Shown in pieces: positions 1-7,190 of a stretch of DNA of 23,362 nt. Where the stretch lies: positions 1-23,362 of the forward strand of contig DASTSE010000416.1 of assembly GCA_035760865.1 (NCBI GenBank), read 5' to 3'. A model generated the notes under the pieces. It saw nothing but the letters and a program-made list of their open reading frames with translations. It ran no database searches and was not told the origin of the DNA. The stretch is from Dokdonella_A sp035760865 (GTDB taxonomy: Bacteria > Pseudomonadota > Gammaproteobacteria > Xanthomonadales > Rhodanobacteraceae). Numbering within the stretch: the first letter of the stretch is position 1; each line of letters starts with the position of its first letter. The position numbers and the translations under genes are program-made.

Positions 1-1
1 C

Positions 2-943
2 GACGGCATCATCGTGACGACGACGGGCAACGAGATCGCGAGCAACGTCGTCGCCGCGAACGCGCGCCACGGCATCGTCGTGAAGGGCAGCTCGACCGCG
101 AGCACGCGCATCGCCGGCAACTCGATCGGCGTGAGCCCGGATTTCGCCGGCAACCTCAACCTCGGCAACGGCGTCGACGGAATCCACATCAATGCCTCCA
201 GCGCGACTACGATCGGCGGCCCGGCCGCGTCCGACGCGAACGTCATCGCCGCGAACAAGCGCAACGGCATCAAGCTGCGCAATGGCGGCGGCGACCAGAA
301 TGGCTGGAGCAACCTGTTCCAGCGCAACCGCGTGTTCGGCAACGCGAAGGCGCTGGCCGGCATCGACATCGATCTGGAGCACCCGGAGAACGCGGCCGAC
401 GGCCCGCATTCGGAGATCCCGGCGAACTACGCCAACCGCGACCAGGCGCCCGCGCACATCTGCATCGGCAACGAGGTGTCCGGCGCGTGCGCGGGCTCGA
501 CCCCGCCGATGAACGACGGCGGCACGACCCTGCAGTGGACGATCAGCACGCACGGCGTGGCGAACTTCCGCGTCGAGTTCTTCTCGATCGATGCGGCCAC
601 GACGACCGCGGCGACGTCGATGACGTTCGTCGGCGAGCAGCTCGTCACGACGAGCGTGGCCGGCGTGCCGATGAACAGCGCAGCCTGCAGCGGCGGACGC
701 TGCACCGCCACGCTCGGCAGCGTCGCCGCCGGTCACCGCATCGTGATGACGGCGACCGACGTCACGCCGCTCACCGACACGCCCGCGGGCGGCAGCGGCT
801 GGCAGGCGTTCCTGAAGTGCTTCGCCGGCAACAACGGCATCATCCTCGCGGCTTGCACGGCGAACGACACCTCCGAGTATTCCAACGCGGTCCTCGTCGC
901 CGGCAACGACCGCGTGTTCAAGAGCGGATTCGAAGCGCCGTAA
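2..943 (+). CDS. Secreted right-handed beta-helix protein, 3' part only
   Basis: The reading frame is open to the left edge, so this is the C-terminal part of a longer protein and the true start is outside the window. The first ~100 residues are short imperfect repeats of the type N-x-I/V-x-x-N-x-x-x-G-I, rich in Asn and Gly (NVVAANARHGIVV, NVIAANKRNGIKL), as in pectate-lyase-like parallel beta-helices. A second region with several Cys (CIGNEVSGAC, CSGGRC, the Cys of LKCF and of LAACTAND) looks like a beta-sandwich with possible disulfides. The protein ends in DRVFKSGFEAP. From memory, an FxxGFE-like tail is common on exported proteins of Rhodanobacteraceae and Lysobacter; its role is unknown to me. 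The likely location is extracellular or on the cell surface. No catalytic residues can be assigned. A hairpin lies 15 bases after the stop. Confidence 0.75.
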   Translation, partial: DGIIVTTTGNEIASNVVAANARHGIVVKGSSTASTRIAGNSIGVSPDFAGNLNLGNGVDGIHINASSATTIGGPAASDANVIAANKRNGIKLRNGGGDQNGWSNLFQRNRVFGNAKALAGIDIDLEHPENAADGPHSEIPANYANRDQAPAHICIGNEVSGACAGSTPPMNDGGTTLQWTISTHGVANFRVEFFSIDAATTTAATSMTFVGEQLVTTSVAGVPMNSAACSGGRCTATLGSVAAGHRIVMTATDVTPLTDTPAGGSGWQAFLKCFAGNNGIILAACTANDTSEYSNAVLVAGNDRVFKSGFEAP

Positions 944-954
944 CGCGACCCAGG

Positions 955-986
955 GTAGGGCGGTACGCGCGGATGCGCGTGCCGCC
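955..986. repeat. REP-like palindrome / possible terminator of the beta-helix gene
   Basis: GTAGGGCGG leads into an inverted repeat: GGCGGTACGCGC (959-970), a GGAT loop, and GCGCGTGCCGCC (975-986), with 11 of 12 pairs. It starts 15 bases after the stop codon at 943. It shares the GTAGGGCGG head with the elements at 1018-1078 and 12760-12795. It may act as a transcription terminator, although no T-tract follows. Confidence 0.55.
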
Positions 987-1017
987 GTGTGCGCTGGAAG
1001 AGGCGATTGGCCCGTGG

Positions 1018-1078
1018 GTAGGGCGGACCAAGCCGCGAGAGCGGCGGATCCGGCGCTTCGCGCCTTGATCCGCCCTAC
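1018..1078. repeat. REP-like palindrome bounded by GTAGGGCGGA / TCCGCCCTAC
   Basis: A perfect 10-base inverted repeat, GTAGGGCGGA (1018-1027) and TCCGCCCTAC (1069-1078), encloses 41 bases that include an inner hairpin GGCGC-TTC-GCGCC (1052-1064). It lies between the convergent beta-helix gene and the 86-residue membrane protein gene. It belongs to the same family as 955-986, 12760-12795 and, more distantly, 4108-4178. Confidence 0.65.
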
Positions 1079-1115
1079 GCGTTTCGATCTCCCGCTTGCG
1101 GGAGAGGCGGGATCA

Positions 1116-1376
1116 TCAAGACGTGTCGCGGCGAACGCGTTGCACGCGCGTGCGGTACGAGCGCACATTGTCGCCGCGGATGCGGGTTTCGCGCGTGCCT
1201 TTCACTTCGTCGACTTTCGCGTCCGAGCCGGTGACGGGTTTCGCGTCGACCTTCGTCTCGCGCTCGAACGCGTGCGACTTGTCGGTGTTGCGGTAGTAGC
1301 GGTACAACGCCCAATACAGGCCTGTGGCGCCGGCCGGGCCGAGTGCGAGCAGCCAGAGTCCGCCGTCGTCGCTCAT
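1116..1376 (-). CDS. Small single-span membrane protein, last gene of the SPFH/zinc-ribbon cluster
   Basis: 86 residues, family not recognised. Residues ~6-27 (LWLLALGPAGATGLYWALYRYY) form one hydrophobic span. They are followed by a long, highly charged tail rich in Lys, Arg, Glu and Asp, ending in Arg-rich sequence. The topology is probably a short N-terminus, one membrane span and a cytoplasmic polar tail. The start at 1376 lies 22 bases after the stop of the zinc-ribbon gene (1399), so the two are probably co-transcribed. This position invites comparison with the small membrane partners of the Bacillus YdjG/YdjH/YdjI proteins, but I see no sequence similarity that proves it. Confidence 0.65.
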   Translation of the reverse strand: MSDDGGLWLLALGPAGATGLYWALYRYYRNTDKSHAFERETKVDAKPVTGSDAKVDEVKGTRETRIRGDNVRSYRTRVQRVRRDTS

Positions 1377-1398
1377 GCGGTGAGTTCCCTGAAGTCGT

Positions 1399-2706
1399 TC
1401 ATGACGAGTGCGCGAGGATCCACAGCACGATGCTCTCGAGGACGGTGCCGACCGTGATCGCGGTCGCGAGCAGCTTCCACTGCTGCACCGGCACGCTGCC
1501 CATCGTCTCGCCCGTGCGGCCGTTGACCGCGATGTAGTGCAGCATGCCGCCGTTGCTGCCGGGCTGGTGGTACGAATACAGCCACACCGGCAGGTACATC
1601 GACACCCAGCGCGTGCCGTGCACGTCGAGGCTTTCCTGTTCCCAGCGCACGCCGCGGTCGTAGCGATTGACCGAACTTTCGACCTGCGCGCGCGCGATCG
1701 ACAGCAACTGGTCCTCGAGGCGCGGGCGCAGGTTCTCGACGTCGCGGTCGCGCTTCTCGGAGGTGAAGCCGGCGAGGTACGACGCGTTCCACTTCACCGC
1801 GTTCTTGGTGTCGAACGGCAGGATCGTGTTGATGATGTTGTTCGTGTTCGAGCGCGTGTCGAGGTTGCCGCGCTCGCTCGACGATTCGAGCGGCAGGTCG
1901 TCGACGGTGAAGTCGACGTGGCGTTGCACGCGGTAGACGTCGGCGTCGTAGTAGGTCTTCTTGTCGTTGCCGCTGCCGCGCGTGTAGCGGCGCGTCTCGA
2001 TCTCGCCGCTGCCTGCGACGTCGGCGCTCGCCTTGCCGTCGACGATCATGTACGGCAGGTACACGCCGACGACGTTCTCCGGCGTGAACTGTTCCTTGAA
2101 TTCCTTCAATGCGAACAGGCGCCGCTTGTCGACGAACTGGCGGATGCGCGCGACCGCGTCGTCCTTCTTGATGTGGAACGGCAGCACCGCATCGGGCACG
2201 GCGCCGTTGGCGATCTGCTCGTTCACGCCGAGCACGTGGCGACACCAGTGGCAGCGCGCGGTCATCGCGTTTTCGGTGTTGACCGCGACCTCGGCGCCGC
2301 AGCCGCTGCACTTGAACGTCATGATGCTCGCGGCGTCGGCCGCGATGTCGCGCGCGCCCGATGCGATCACCGTGCCGTTGAGCTGGTCGATGCCGTCACC
2401 GAGCCCGAAGGCCTCCTCGACGCGTTCGCTCTGCCACTGGTGGCGGCAATACAGGCAGACGAGCAGGTCGCTGCCGGGCTTGTGCCGGATCTCGGTCGAG
2501 CCGCACTTCGGGCAGCGATTGACGCCGTCCTCGAGTTCCTTCGATGCGGTGTCGATCGCGGCGGGATCGGGCGCTTCGAGTTCCTTGCGGATCGGCTCGG
2601 GCATCGTGGCCGGATCGATGCCCGTCTGGCCGGGCATCGGCGGCACGTCCTGCGGCGATCCGGGCCCGGTGTAGCGCGGTCGCGGTGGCGGGTTGGCGTT
2701 GGACAT
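1399..2706 (-). CDS. Double zinc-ribbon membrane protein, YdjG-like (TFIIB-type zinc ribbon)
   Basis: 435 residues. After a Pro-rich N-terminus there are two zinc ribbons: CPKC (65-68) with CLYC (84-87), and CSGC (133-136) with CHWC (152-155). A long conserved region follows (~160-400) containing PFHIKKDDA, YLPYMIVDG and MYLPVWLYSYHQ. The last 26 residues hold one hydrophobic segment (LLATAITVGTVLESIVLWIL), consistent with a membrane anchor. Proteins of this type are usually labelled TFIIB-type zinc-ribbon protein, or wrongly as primosomal N' or helicase. The relative I would compare is B. subtilis YdjG, which works with the SPFH protein YdjI in docking PspA. An SPFH gene lies directly upstream on the same strand, 176 bases away. 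The ATG at 2706 was chosen because the frame further upstream runs into the SPFH gene in another phase. All eight Cys are present. Confidence 0.85.
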   Translation of the reverse strand: MSNANPPPRPRYTGPGSPQDVPPMPGQTGIDPATMPEPIRKELEAPDPAAIDTASKELEDGVNRCPKCGSTEIRHKPGSDLLVCLYCRHQWQSERVEEAFGLGDGIDQLNGTVIASGARDIAADAASIMTFKCSGCGAEVAVNTENAMTARCHWCRHVLGVNEQIANGAVPDAVLPFHIKKDDAVARIRQFVDKRRLFALKEFKEQFTPENVVGVYLPYMIVDGKASADVAGSGEIETRRYTRGSGNDKKTYYDADVYRVQRHVDFTVDDLPLESSSERGNLDTRSNTNNIINTILPFDTKNAVKWNASYLAGFTSEKRDRDVENLRPRLEDQLLSIARAQVESSVNRYDRGVRWEQESLDVHGTRWVSMYLPVWLYSYHQPGSNGGMLHYIAVNGRTGETMGSVPVQQWKLLATAITVGTVLESIVLWILAHSS

Positions 2707-2768
2707 GGTTGTCGTGCGGTCCGCGAATCGGAATGGGTAGGCTGTAGCTGGGGAACCTCTGAAGACAT

Positions 2769-2858
2769 CGTCACCCCCGCGAAAGCGGGGATCCATCGTT
2801 GCTCCTGAAGCTACTGGAACAACGCGAAAATGGATTCCCGCTTTTGCGGGAATGACGA
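2769..2858. repeat. Pair of inverted GTCATTCCCGC-type palindromes inside the operon
   Basis: Two short palindromes face each other. Copy 1 at 2769-2794 has the core CCCCGC-GAAA-GCGGGG followed by ATCCAT. Copy 2 at 2830-2858 reads, on the minus strand, TCGTCATTCCCGC-AAAA-GCGGGA followed by ATCCAT. Each forms its own hairpin and the outer sequences (CATCGTCA and TGACGA; ATCCAT and ATGGAT) can also pair to make one large structure. A third member is at 22385-22406. The pair sits in the 176-base gap between the SPFH stop and the zinc-ribbon start, so it should be transcribed if the genes form an operon. It could stabilise the upstream message or reduce read-through. Confidence 0.7.
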
Positions 2859-2882
2859 GGTCCTGATCGATCCGTCCTTTCC

Positions 2883-4034
2883 CTAGAGGCCCAGCGCCTT
2901 GCTCTTGAGCGCGTCGTAGTCGGCCTGCGTGATGAGGCCGAGGTCGAGCATCTCCTTCGCCTTCTTGAGTTTCGCGACCAGGTCCTCGGTTGCGGGCGCG
3001 GCCGGGGCGACCGGCTGCTGCAGGCCGGCGAGGCCACCCATCATGCCCGAGGCCATGCCGATGCCCATCATGCCCGCGCCGCCGCCGTTCTCGCCGGCGG
3101 CCTGCAAGCCTGCCGCGACGCTCGCCTGCAGGTTGGCATTGCCGCGCGCACCCGCGAGCGCATCGGCGCGCTGGACGTTCTTGAGCAGCTCGCGCGTGTT
3201 GGCGTCGTACTCGATCGAGACGATCGCGGTCTTGACGATCACGAGCCCGCGATCGGATTTCCACTGGTACGCCGCTTCGACCGCATCGGACAGGCTCTTC
3301 GCGAAGCCGATCGAATCCTGCTGGATCTTCGTGATGCGATTGCCCTTGGAAGGATCGTTCGTGTAGAGGCTGAACGCAGGCGCGAGCGAGCCGACGACCT
3401 CGTTGAACAACTGGCTCGCGGCCGCGTTGTCCATGTCGGTGAAGTCGAACACCTGGCCCGGCTGCAGGTAGGTCGCGGGCACGAAGTTCTTCGCGAAGAG
3501 GATCGGGTCGACGATCTTGAGCGTGTACGAGCCGCGCGTGATCGCGCCGACCTGCGTGTTGAGGAAGCCGTCGTCCCAGTAGATCTCCGACTGCGTGCCG
3601 AAGCGGTTGTCGGGCAGCTCCTTGAGCGAAACGAAGAACGCGGCCTGCTGCGAGCCGGGTTGCCCGCCGAACTTGAAGCGCTCCCAGCTCTGCTTGACGA
3701 GCGATTCCATGACGCCGTCGCCGGCGAAGATCGACTTCGAGTTGAGGTCGTCCGACCGCCATTCGTACGCACCCGCCTGGGCGGCGAACGCGGTGACCGC
3801 GCCGTCCTGGAACAGCAGCAGGCCATAGCCTTCCGGCACGACGATCTTCGAACCGTTGCTGATGATGTTCGACGAGCCTTTCGTATTCGACCCGCGCCCG
3901 GCGTTGGTGCCGCGTGGCACCGCCGCGAACAGCGCCGCCGTCGCCGGCAACCCGTCCGGAACGGTGTAGAAGTCCTTCCACTGGTCGGCGAGCGTGCCGC
4001 CGATCGCACCCACTGCTGCCTGCACGAGACCCAT
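2883..4034 (-). CDS. SPFH-domain protein, YdjI-like, with C-terminal SHOCT-type segment
   Basis: 383 residues. The N-terminal ~300 residues look like the SPFH (stomatin/prohibitin/flotillin) family often labelled virion core protein or YdjI. Examples are VPEGYGLLLFQDGAVTAFA, DNRFGTQSEIYWDD and the strand-rich ITRGSYTLKIVDPILF. An Ala-rich helix follows (LLKNVQRADALAGARGNANLQ), then a Gly/Met-rich linker (GGGAGMMGIGM) and a final SHOCT-like helix pair (~350-383: EDLVAKLKKAKEMLDLGLIT, then YDALKSKAL). There is no clear signal peptide or membrane span, so it is expected to be cytoplasmic and to sit on the membrane through partners. SPFH proteins form large oligomeric scaffolds. The ATG at 4034 is preceded by AGGAAA at good spacing, which favours it over longer in-frame starts upstream. 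It is the first gene of the cluster. Confidence 0.88.
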   Translation of the reverse strand: MGLVQAAVGAIGGTLADQWKDFYTVPDGLPATAALFAAVPRGTNAGRGSNTKGSSNIISNGSKIVVPEGYGLLLFQDGAVTAFAAQAGAYEWRSDDLNSKSIFAGDGVMESLVKQSWERFKFGGQPGSQQAAFFVSLKELPDNRFGTQSEIYWDDGFLNTQVGAITRGSYTLKIVDPILFAKNFVPATYLQPGQVFDFTDMDNAAASQLFNEVVGSLAPAFSLYTNDPSKGNRITKIQQDSIGFAKSLSDAVEAAYQWKSDRGLVIVKTAIVSIEYDANTRELLKNVQRADALAGARGNANLQASVAAGLQAAGENGGGAGMMGIGMASGMMGGLAGLQQPVAPAAPATEDLVAKLKKAKEMLDLGLITQADYDALKSKALGL

Positions 4035-4107
4035 GTCGTTTCCTTGCGATTCGCGGCCGGCACCGCGCCGGCCCTGCACGCCCAATATACCTTCCCCCGC
4101 GCGTCCC

Positions 4108-4178
4108 GTAGGGTAGGCAATGGCCCGCCGCGTTTCGATTCCGCGACGCCAGGCGAGGTGGGCTCGAGCCCACCCTAC
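4108..4178. repeat. REP-like element bounded by GTAGGGT / ACCCTAC, next to the RAYT remnant
   Basis: GTAGGGT (4108-4114) and ACCCTAC (4172-4178) form a perfect inverted repeat. The right half contains an 18-base perfect palindrome GGTGGGCTCGAGCCCACC (4157-4174). The element lies in the upstream region of the SPFH gene and 180 bases before the truncated REP-associated transposase, the classical place for REPs mobilised by a RAYT. The remaining sequence between 4035 and 4357 holds no other gene that I can support. Confidence 0.65.
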
Positions 4179-4357
4179 GTTCGGCCTCGAAAATGGTCGC
4201 GCAACGGGCGCATGCCCACGCTTCATCGTACGGTGGTCCGGGCCTGCCGGCCGTTGGCTTGCGATGCCTGGCCCACCGTCCTTCGGTGTTGGCGAAATCG
4301 CACGCTGCGGCCCGGCGCTATCCCGCGGCGGCACATCCGTGCAGGCGGCTCGCTCCG

Positions 4358-4684
4358 ATGCCGAACTATCGCCGCGTATGGGTGCCGGGCGGCACCTGCT
4401 TCTTTACGGTCAAGCTGTTCGACCGCCGTCGACGGTGGCCGGTCGATCGGATCGAAGACCTGCGCGCTGCGTTCCGCGATGCGTGGGCGGCGCAACCCTT
4501 CACGATCGTTGCGGTCGTCGTCTTGCCGGATCACCTGCACTGTCTGTGGCAATGGCCGCCTGGCGACGCCGACAACGTGCGACCACCGGCTTCTGTGGGA
4601 GCGGCGGGAGGCGATGCTCCTGGAGCGAAGCATCGCGGCCATCGGATCGTCGGCTCGACCGTCCAGCGGCCAGCATCGACATGA
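4358..4684 (+). pseudogene. REP-associated tyrosine transposase (RAYT, IS200-like), truncated
   Basis: From the ATG at 4358 the first ~73 residues match the start of RAYT/Y1_Tnp proteins: MPNYRRVWVPGGTCFFTVKL, an Arg-rich stretch, and FTIVAVVVLPDHLHCLWQWP with the HxH-type metal motif (HLH). RAYTs are single-strand-specific HUH-type nucleases that act on REP palindromes. Full-length members are ~150-180 residues, with the catalytic Tyr in a later helix followed by HYNPVKHG-like sequence. Here the similarity stops after PPGDADN, and the frame continues into a repeat (TGTGGGAGCGG at 4594) and stops at 4684. The Tyr-bearing half is therefore missing and the gene should be inactive. Neighbouring REP-like elements support the identification. 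Confidence 0.75.
4594..4636. repeat. TGTGGGAGCGG-type repeat with hairpin, at the RAYT breakpoint
   Basis: The sequence begins TGTGGGAGCGG and contains an inverted repeat GCGATGCT (4611-4618) / AGCATCGC (4629-4636). TGTGGGAGCGG-headed palindromes are widespread REPs in pseudomonads and xanthomonads (from memory). It lies exactly where transposase similarity ends, so it may mark the insertion or deletion that broke the gene. Confidence 0.5.
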
Positions 4685-4772
4685 GCGCTGGACGCATGCG
4701 CGCGTGCGCTAACATCGCGCCCCGACGACCGGGGCATCCCTCGGTGCGCGCATTCATCATTCAGGGGACGAG

Positions 4773-5519
4773 ATGGCGATCGATTATGTGCTTCGCATGC
4801 CGTGCGAAGTCCGCAAGGCATTTCCGGAAGCGAAGCTGGTGGCGATGGTGAGGGAGTGGGGGATCGCGGATTTCGCGATCGGCAAGCTGCGGCAGGCGCA
4901 TCCAGACCAGGACATCAAGGCGCTCGCCGAGCAGTACACGATCGAGATCGGCGTGAACGGTCCGGACGGGACCGCACGGCAGATGCCGCTGACGGTCGCG
5001 CAGATCATGCAAAGGGTGGCGCCGCTCGGCGCAGTGCGGCAGCACTGCGGGCCGTGCCGCGCGAACGTGTCGGACCGGCATTTCGGCTGCATTGCGAAGA
5101 TCAACTACCCGATCTTGCGCGAAACCGAAACGTGGCTGCTCGCGCGGTTGCCGGACGACGAGAAGCACCCGAATCTCGCGCTGCTGCTCAGATTCCTCGC
5201 CGACCTCAAGATCGACGGCGCGCCGGTCGATGCGCTGCGTGCGCGCGAGAAGGTGTTCGAAGCGAAGACGCCCGCGTTCCGCACCTGGGGCGAGATCTTC
5301 GACCGTCGCAAGATCACTTCGAGCCAGCTGCTGCAGATGCTCGCGTTCGGCGGCATGGTCGGCCCGGAACAGGCGCAGCTGTACACGCGCATGCTCGGTC
5401 TCGAGACGATCCTGCGCGAACGCCATCCGCCATCGGACCAGATCGAACAGTTCAAGACGTTCTTCTGCGCGATCGTGATGGCCGGCAGGCTCGGTGCGCC
5501 GGTCGACGTCGACGGCTGA
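4773..5519 (+). CDS. Unrecognised 248-residue protein with HCGPC...C motif
   Basis: I do not recognise the family. The protein is soluble-looking, mostly helical, with no signal peptide or membrane span. Its most distinctive part is residues 91-106, HCGPCRANVSDRHFGC, followed by IAKINYPI. The CxxC plus a third Cys eleven residues on, with His nearby, would suit metal or iron-sulfur binding. The C-terminal half (130-240) is helical and Leu-rich (NLALLLRFLADLKIDG, SSQLLQMLAFGGMVGPEQAQLY). The ATG at 4773 follows CAGGGGACGAG, a usable ribosome-binding site. A possible -10 (TAACAT, 4710-4715) lies upstream, with a weak -35 (CTGGAC at 4688-4693). It appears monocistronic. Real coding potential is likely because the frame is long, starts after an RBS and has a normal amino-acid composition. 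Confidence 0.8.
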   Translation: MAIDYVLRMPCEVRKAFPEAKLVAMVREWGIADFAIGKLRQAHPDQDIKALAEQYTIEIGVNGPDGTARQMPLTVAQIMQRVAPLGAVRQHCGPCRANVSDRHFGCIAKINYPILRETETWLLARLPDDEKHPNLALLLRFLADLKIDGAPVDALRAREKVFEAKTPAFRTWGEIFDRRKITSSQLLQMLAFGGMVGPEQAQLYTRMLGLETILRERHPPSDQIEQFKTFFCAIVMAGRLGAPVDVDG

Positions 5520-5661
5520 CACGCAACGACCACCGTTCGGCCCGAGCGCCAGCCGCAGGGCCGGAGTCGAAGGGGCCGATGCGGCCGAGCGAACCTTGAC
5601 CTGGATCAATACCGGGTCGGTCCACGGTGGGACAGTGAAACCTCCACACAGGAGGCTCGCC

Positions 5662-6012
5662 ATGCCGACGTTCATTACCCAAGGCCGTTACACGGCCGAA
5701 GCGATCCGCGGAATGATGGCCAACCCCGCCGATGATCGCGTCGAGAACCTCGCCAAGCTGTTTGCCGCGTCGGGCGGCAAGTTGCTCGACTACTACATGA
5801 CGTTCGGCGACTACGACTTCGTGGTCATTTCCGAGGGTCCGTACGAGGGCGTCGCGCCGTCGACGATCGTCACGGCCGCATCCGGCAGCGTCGTCGACCT
5901 GAAGACGACGATCGCCGTGCCGTCGTCCGAGATGAAGTCCCTGTTCTCGAAGGCCGGCAAGATCGCGGCAGGCTTCAAGCCTGCAGGCATGCGTGCGGCC
6001 GCGACGGCCTGA
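5662..6012 (+). CDS. GYD-domain protein
   Basis: 116 residues. The opening MPTFITQGRYTAEAIRGMM, then GGKLLDYYMTFGDYDFVVI and a final helix fit the GYD family (small alpha/beta, ferredoxin-like dimers named after a Gly-Tyr-Asp motif; here FGDYD). Function in the family is not established. The start at 5662 is well supported by a strong AGGAGG (5650-5655) six bases upstream. The C-terminus is Ala-rich. It is 142 bases after the previous gene. The gap includes GGAGTCGAAGG (5563-5573), a member of the GAGTCGAA repeat group seen elsewhere in the window. Confidence 0.85.
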   Translation: MPTFITQGRYTAEAIRGMMANPADDRVENLAKLFAASGGKLLDYYMTFGDYDFVVISEGPYEGVAPSTIVTAASGSVVDLKTTIAVPSSEMKSLFSKAGKIAAGFKPAGMRAAATA

Positions 6013-6305
6013 CGCGCTGCTGCTTCCGCCTCGATGATCGGCGGTGCCGGCCCGGTCCGGTCGCGCCGATCGCGGGAGCCGGGTCGGAGTGGATCATTCG
6101 CGTGGTCGCGTGGGCTCGCGACGTCGACGCCGAAGGGTCCGCTTCGACCTCGGCTGCTGTCCGGGCGAATCGCACGTGCCGCCGCGTTGCGAGCGGAACG
6201 AAAGCGCGCGGGCGACGCTCCGGTAGTGATGCATTGCCGACACCAGCGCGGATCGCGGGTTTCAGGCGTAGGATGGCGCGGCAGCTCGAGGAACGGGGAG
6301 AGGCG

Positions 6306-7190
6306 ATGAAGCCTGCGTGGATGCTGGGTGTGCTGCTGCTCCCGACGAGCGGCATGGCGGTCGCCGCGCAGAAATGCCCGGCGATCGAAACGGCGGCAGT
6401 GAGCAAGGGTTTCGGCAGCGGGCCGTGGCGCGTGATGTCGGGTGGACCGGGCGCGTGCAGCTTCATGGCCGCGAATTCGAGCGTCAATTTCGGCTTCAGC
6501 CACATCGTGAGCGAATCGCCCGATCTGGCGCGCAAGGCGGCCGTCGAGATGCGCGACGCCGTCGCAGGCACCAGCGAAATCGAGCCGATGCCGTCGCTCG
6601 GCGAGGAAGGATTCGCCTACCGGATGAAGAACGATGCGGGCGAAGCGGATCCGAAGTCGATGTTCTTCTACGGCCATCGCGGCAGCGTCGGTGTTTCGGG
6701 GTATCTCAATCTCGCCGGTTCGATCACGCCGGCGCAGCGCGATCTTGCCGCCAACCTGATCGCGGGCACGCTCGGTGTCGCGACCAGGCCGAAGGCGCTG
6801 GCGAAGGAGACCGATTGCCCGTACCTCGACGACGACCTCGTGAAGAAGCTGCTGCCGACCGGCAACGTGTCCGTGATCGTGCCGGACCGCAACAACTGCG
6901 TGATGTCCGCGGACGGGCGCGTGATCACCGTCGCGGTCATGAAGAACGCGCGCAGCCGCGAGGCGGCCGAGGGCATGATGCGTAGCGGTGGTTGCACGCT
7001 CGACCCGCTGCCGAAGTTCGGCACCACCGCTGGCGTCGTCCACCACTGCTTCGAGGGCAACCCGCGCGCGCAGGTGATCGTCGCGACGGGAGGCCGCATG
7101 CTCGAGGTCACGTATGTGCCGGGCCAGGAACCGACCGACGAGCAGCGCGCGACGCTGGTCGAACTTGCGGAGTTCGCGTTGAAGCACTGA
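6306..7190 (+). CDS. Exported protein with two tandem copies of an unknown domain
   Basis: 294 residues. The N-terminus (MKPAWMLGVLLLPTSGMAVAAQK) is a Sec-type signal peptide with likely cleavage after AVA or VAA, so the mature protein is periplasmic or secreted. The mature part looks duplicated. Copy 1 (24-157) starts with CP and has its next Cys at 51; copy 2 (171-294) starts with CP and has its next Cys at 198, so both gaps are exactly 27 residues. Each copy then has a helix, a strand region (GEEGFAYRM... / TTAGVVHHCF...) and a closing helix beginning TPAQRDL or TDEQRAT. Extra Cys at 230 and 248 are in copy 2 only. The family is not recognised and no enzyme motif is visible. The ATG at 6306 has GGGGAG upstream and gives the signal peptide, so it is preferred over longer frames. 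Confidence 0.8.
   Translation: MKPAWMLGVLLLPTSGMAVAAQKCPAIETAAVSKGFGSGPWRVMSGGPGACSFMAANSSVNFGFSHIVSESPDLARKAAVEMRDAVAGTSEIEPMPSLGEEGFAYRMKNDAGEADPKSMFFYGHRGSVGVSGYLNLAGSITPAQRDLAANLIAGTLGVATRPKALAKETDCPYLDDDLVKKLLPTGNVSVIVPDRNNCVMSADGRVITVAVMKNARSREAAEGMMRSGGCTLDPLPKFGTTAGVVHHCFEGNPRAQVIVATGGRMLEVTYVPGQEPTDEQRATLVELAEFALKH

Noticed and set aside
4035..4334. Longer N-terminus for the SPFH protein
   Set aside because: The extension crosses the REP-like element and is Arg/Gly/Pro-rich; the ATG at 4034 has a good AGGAAA site.
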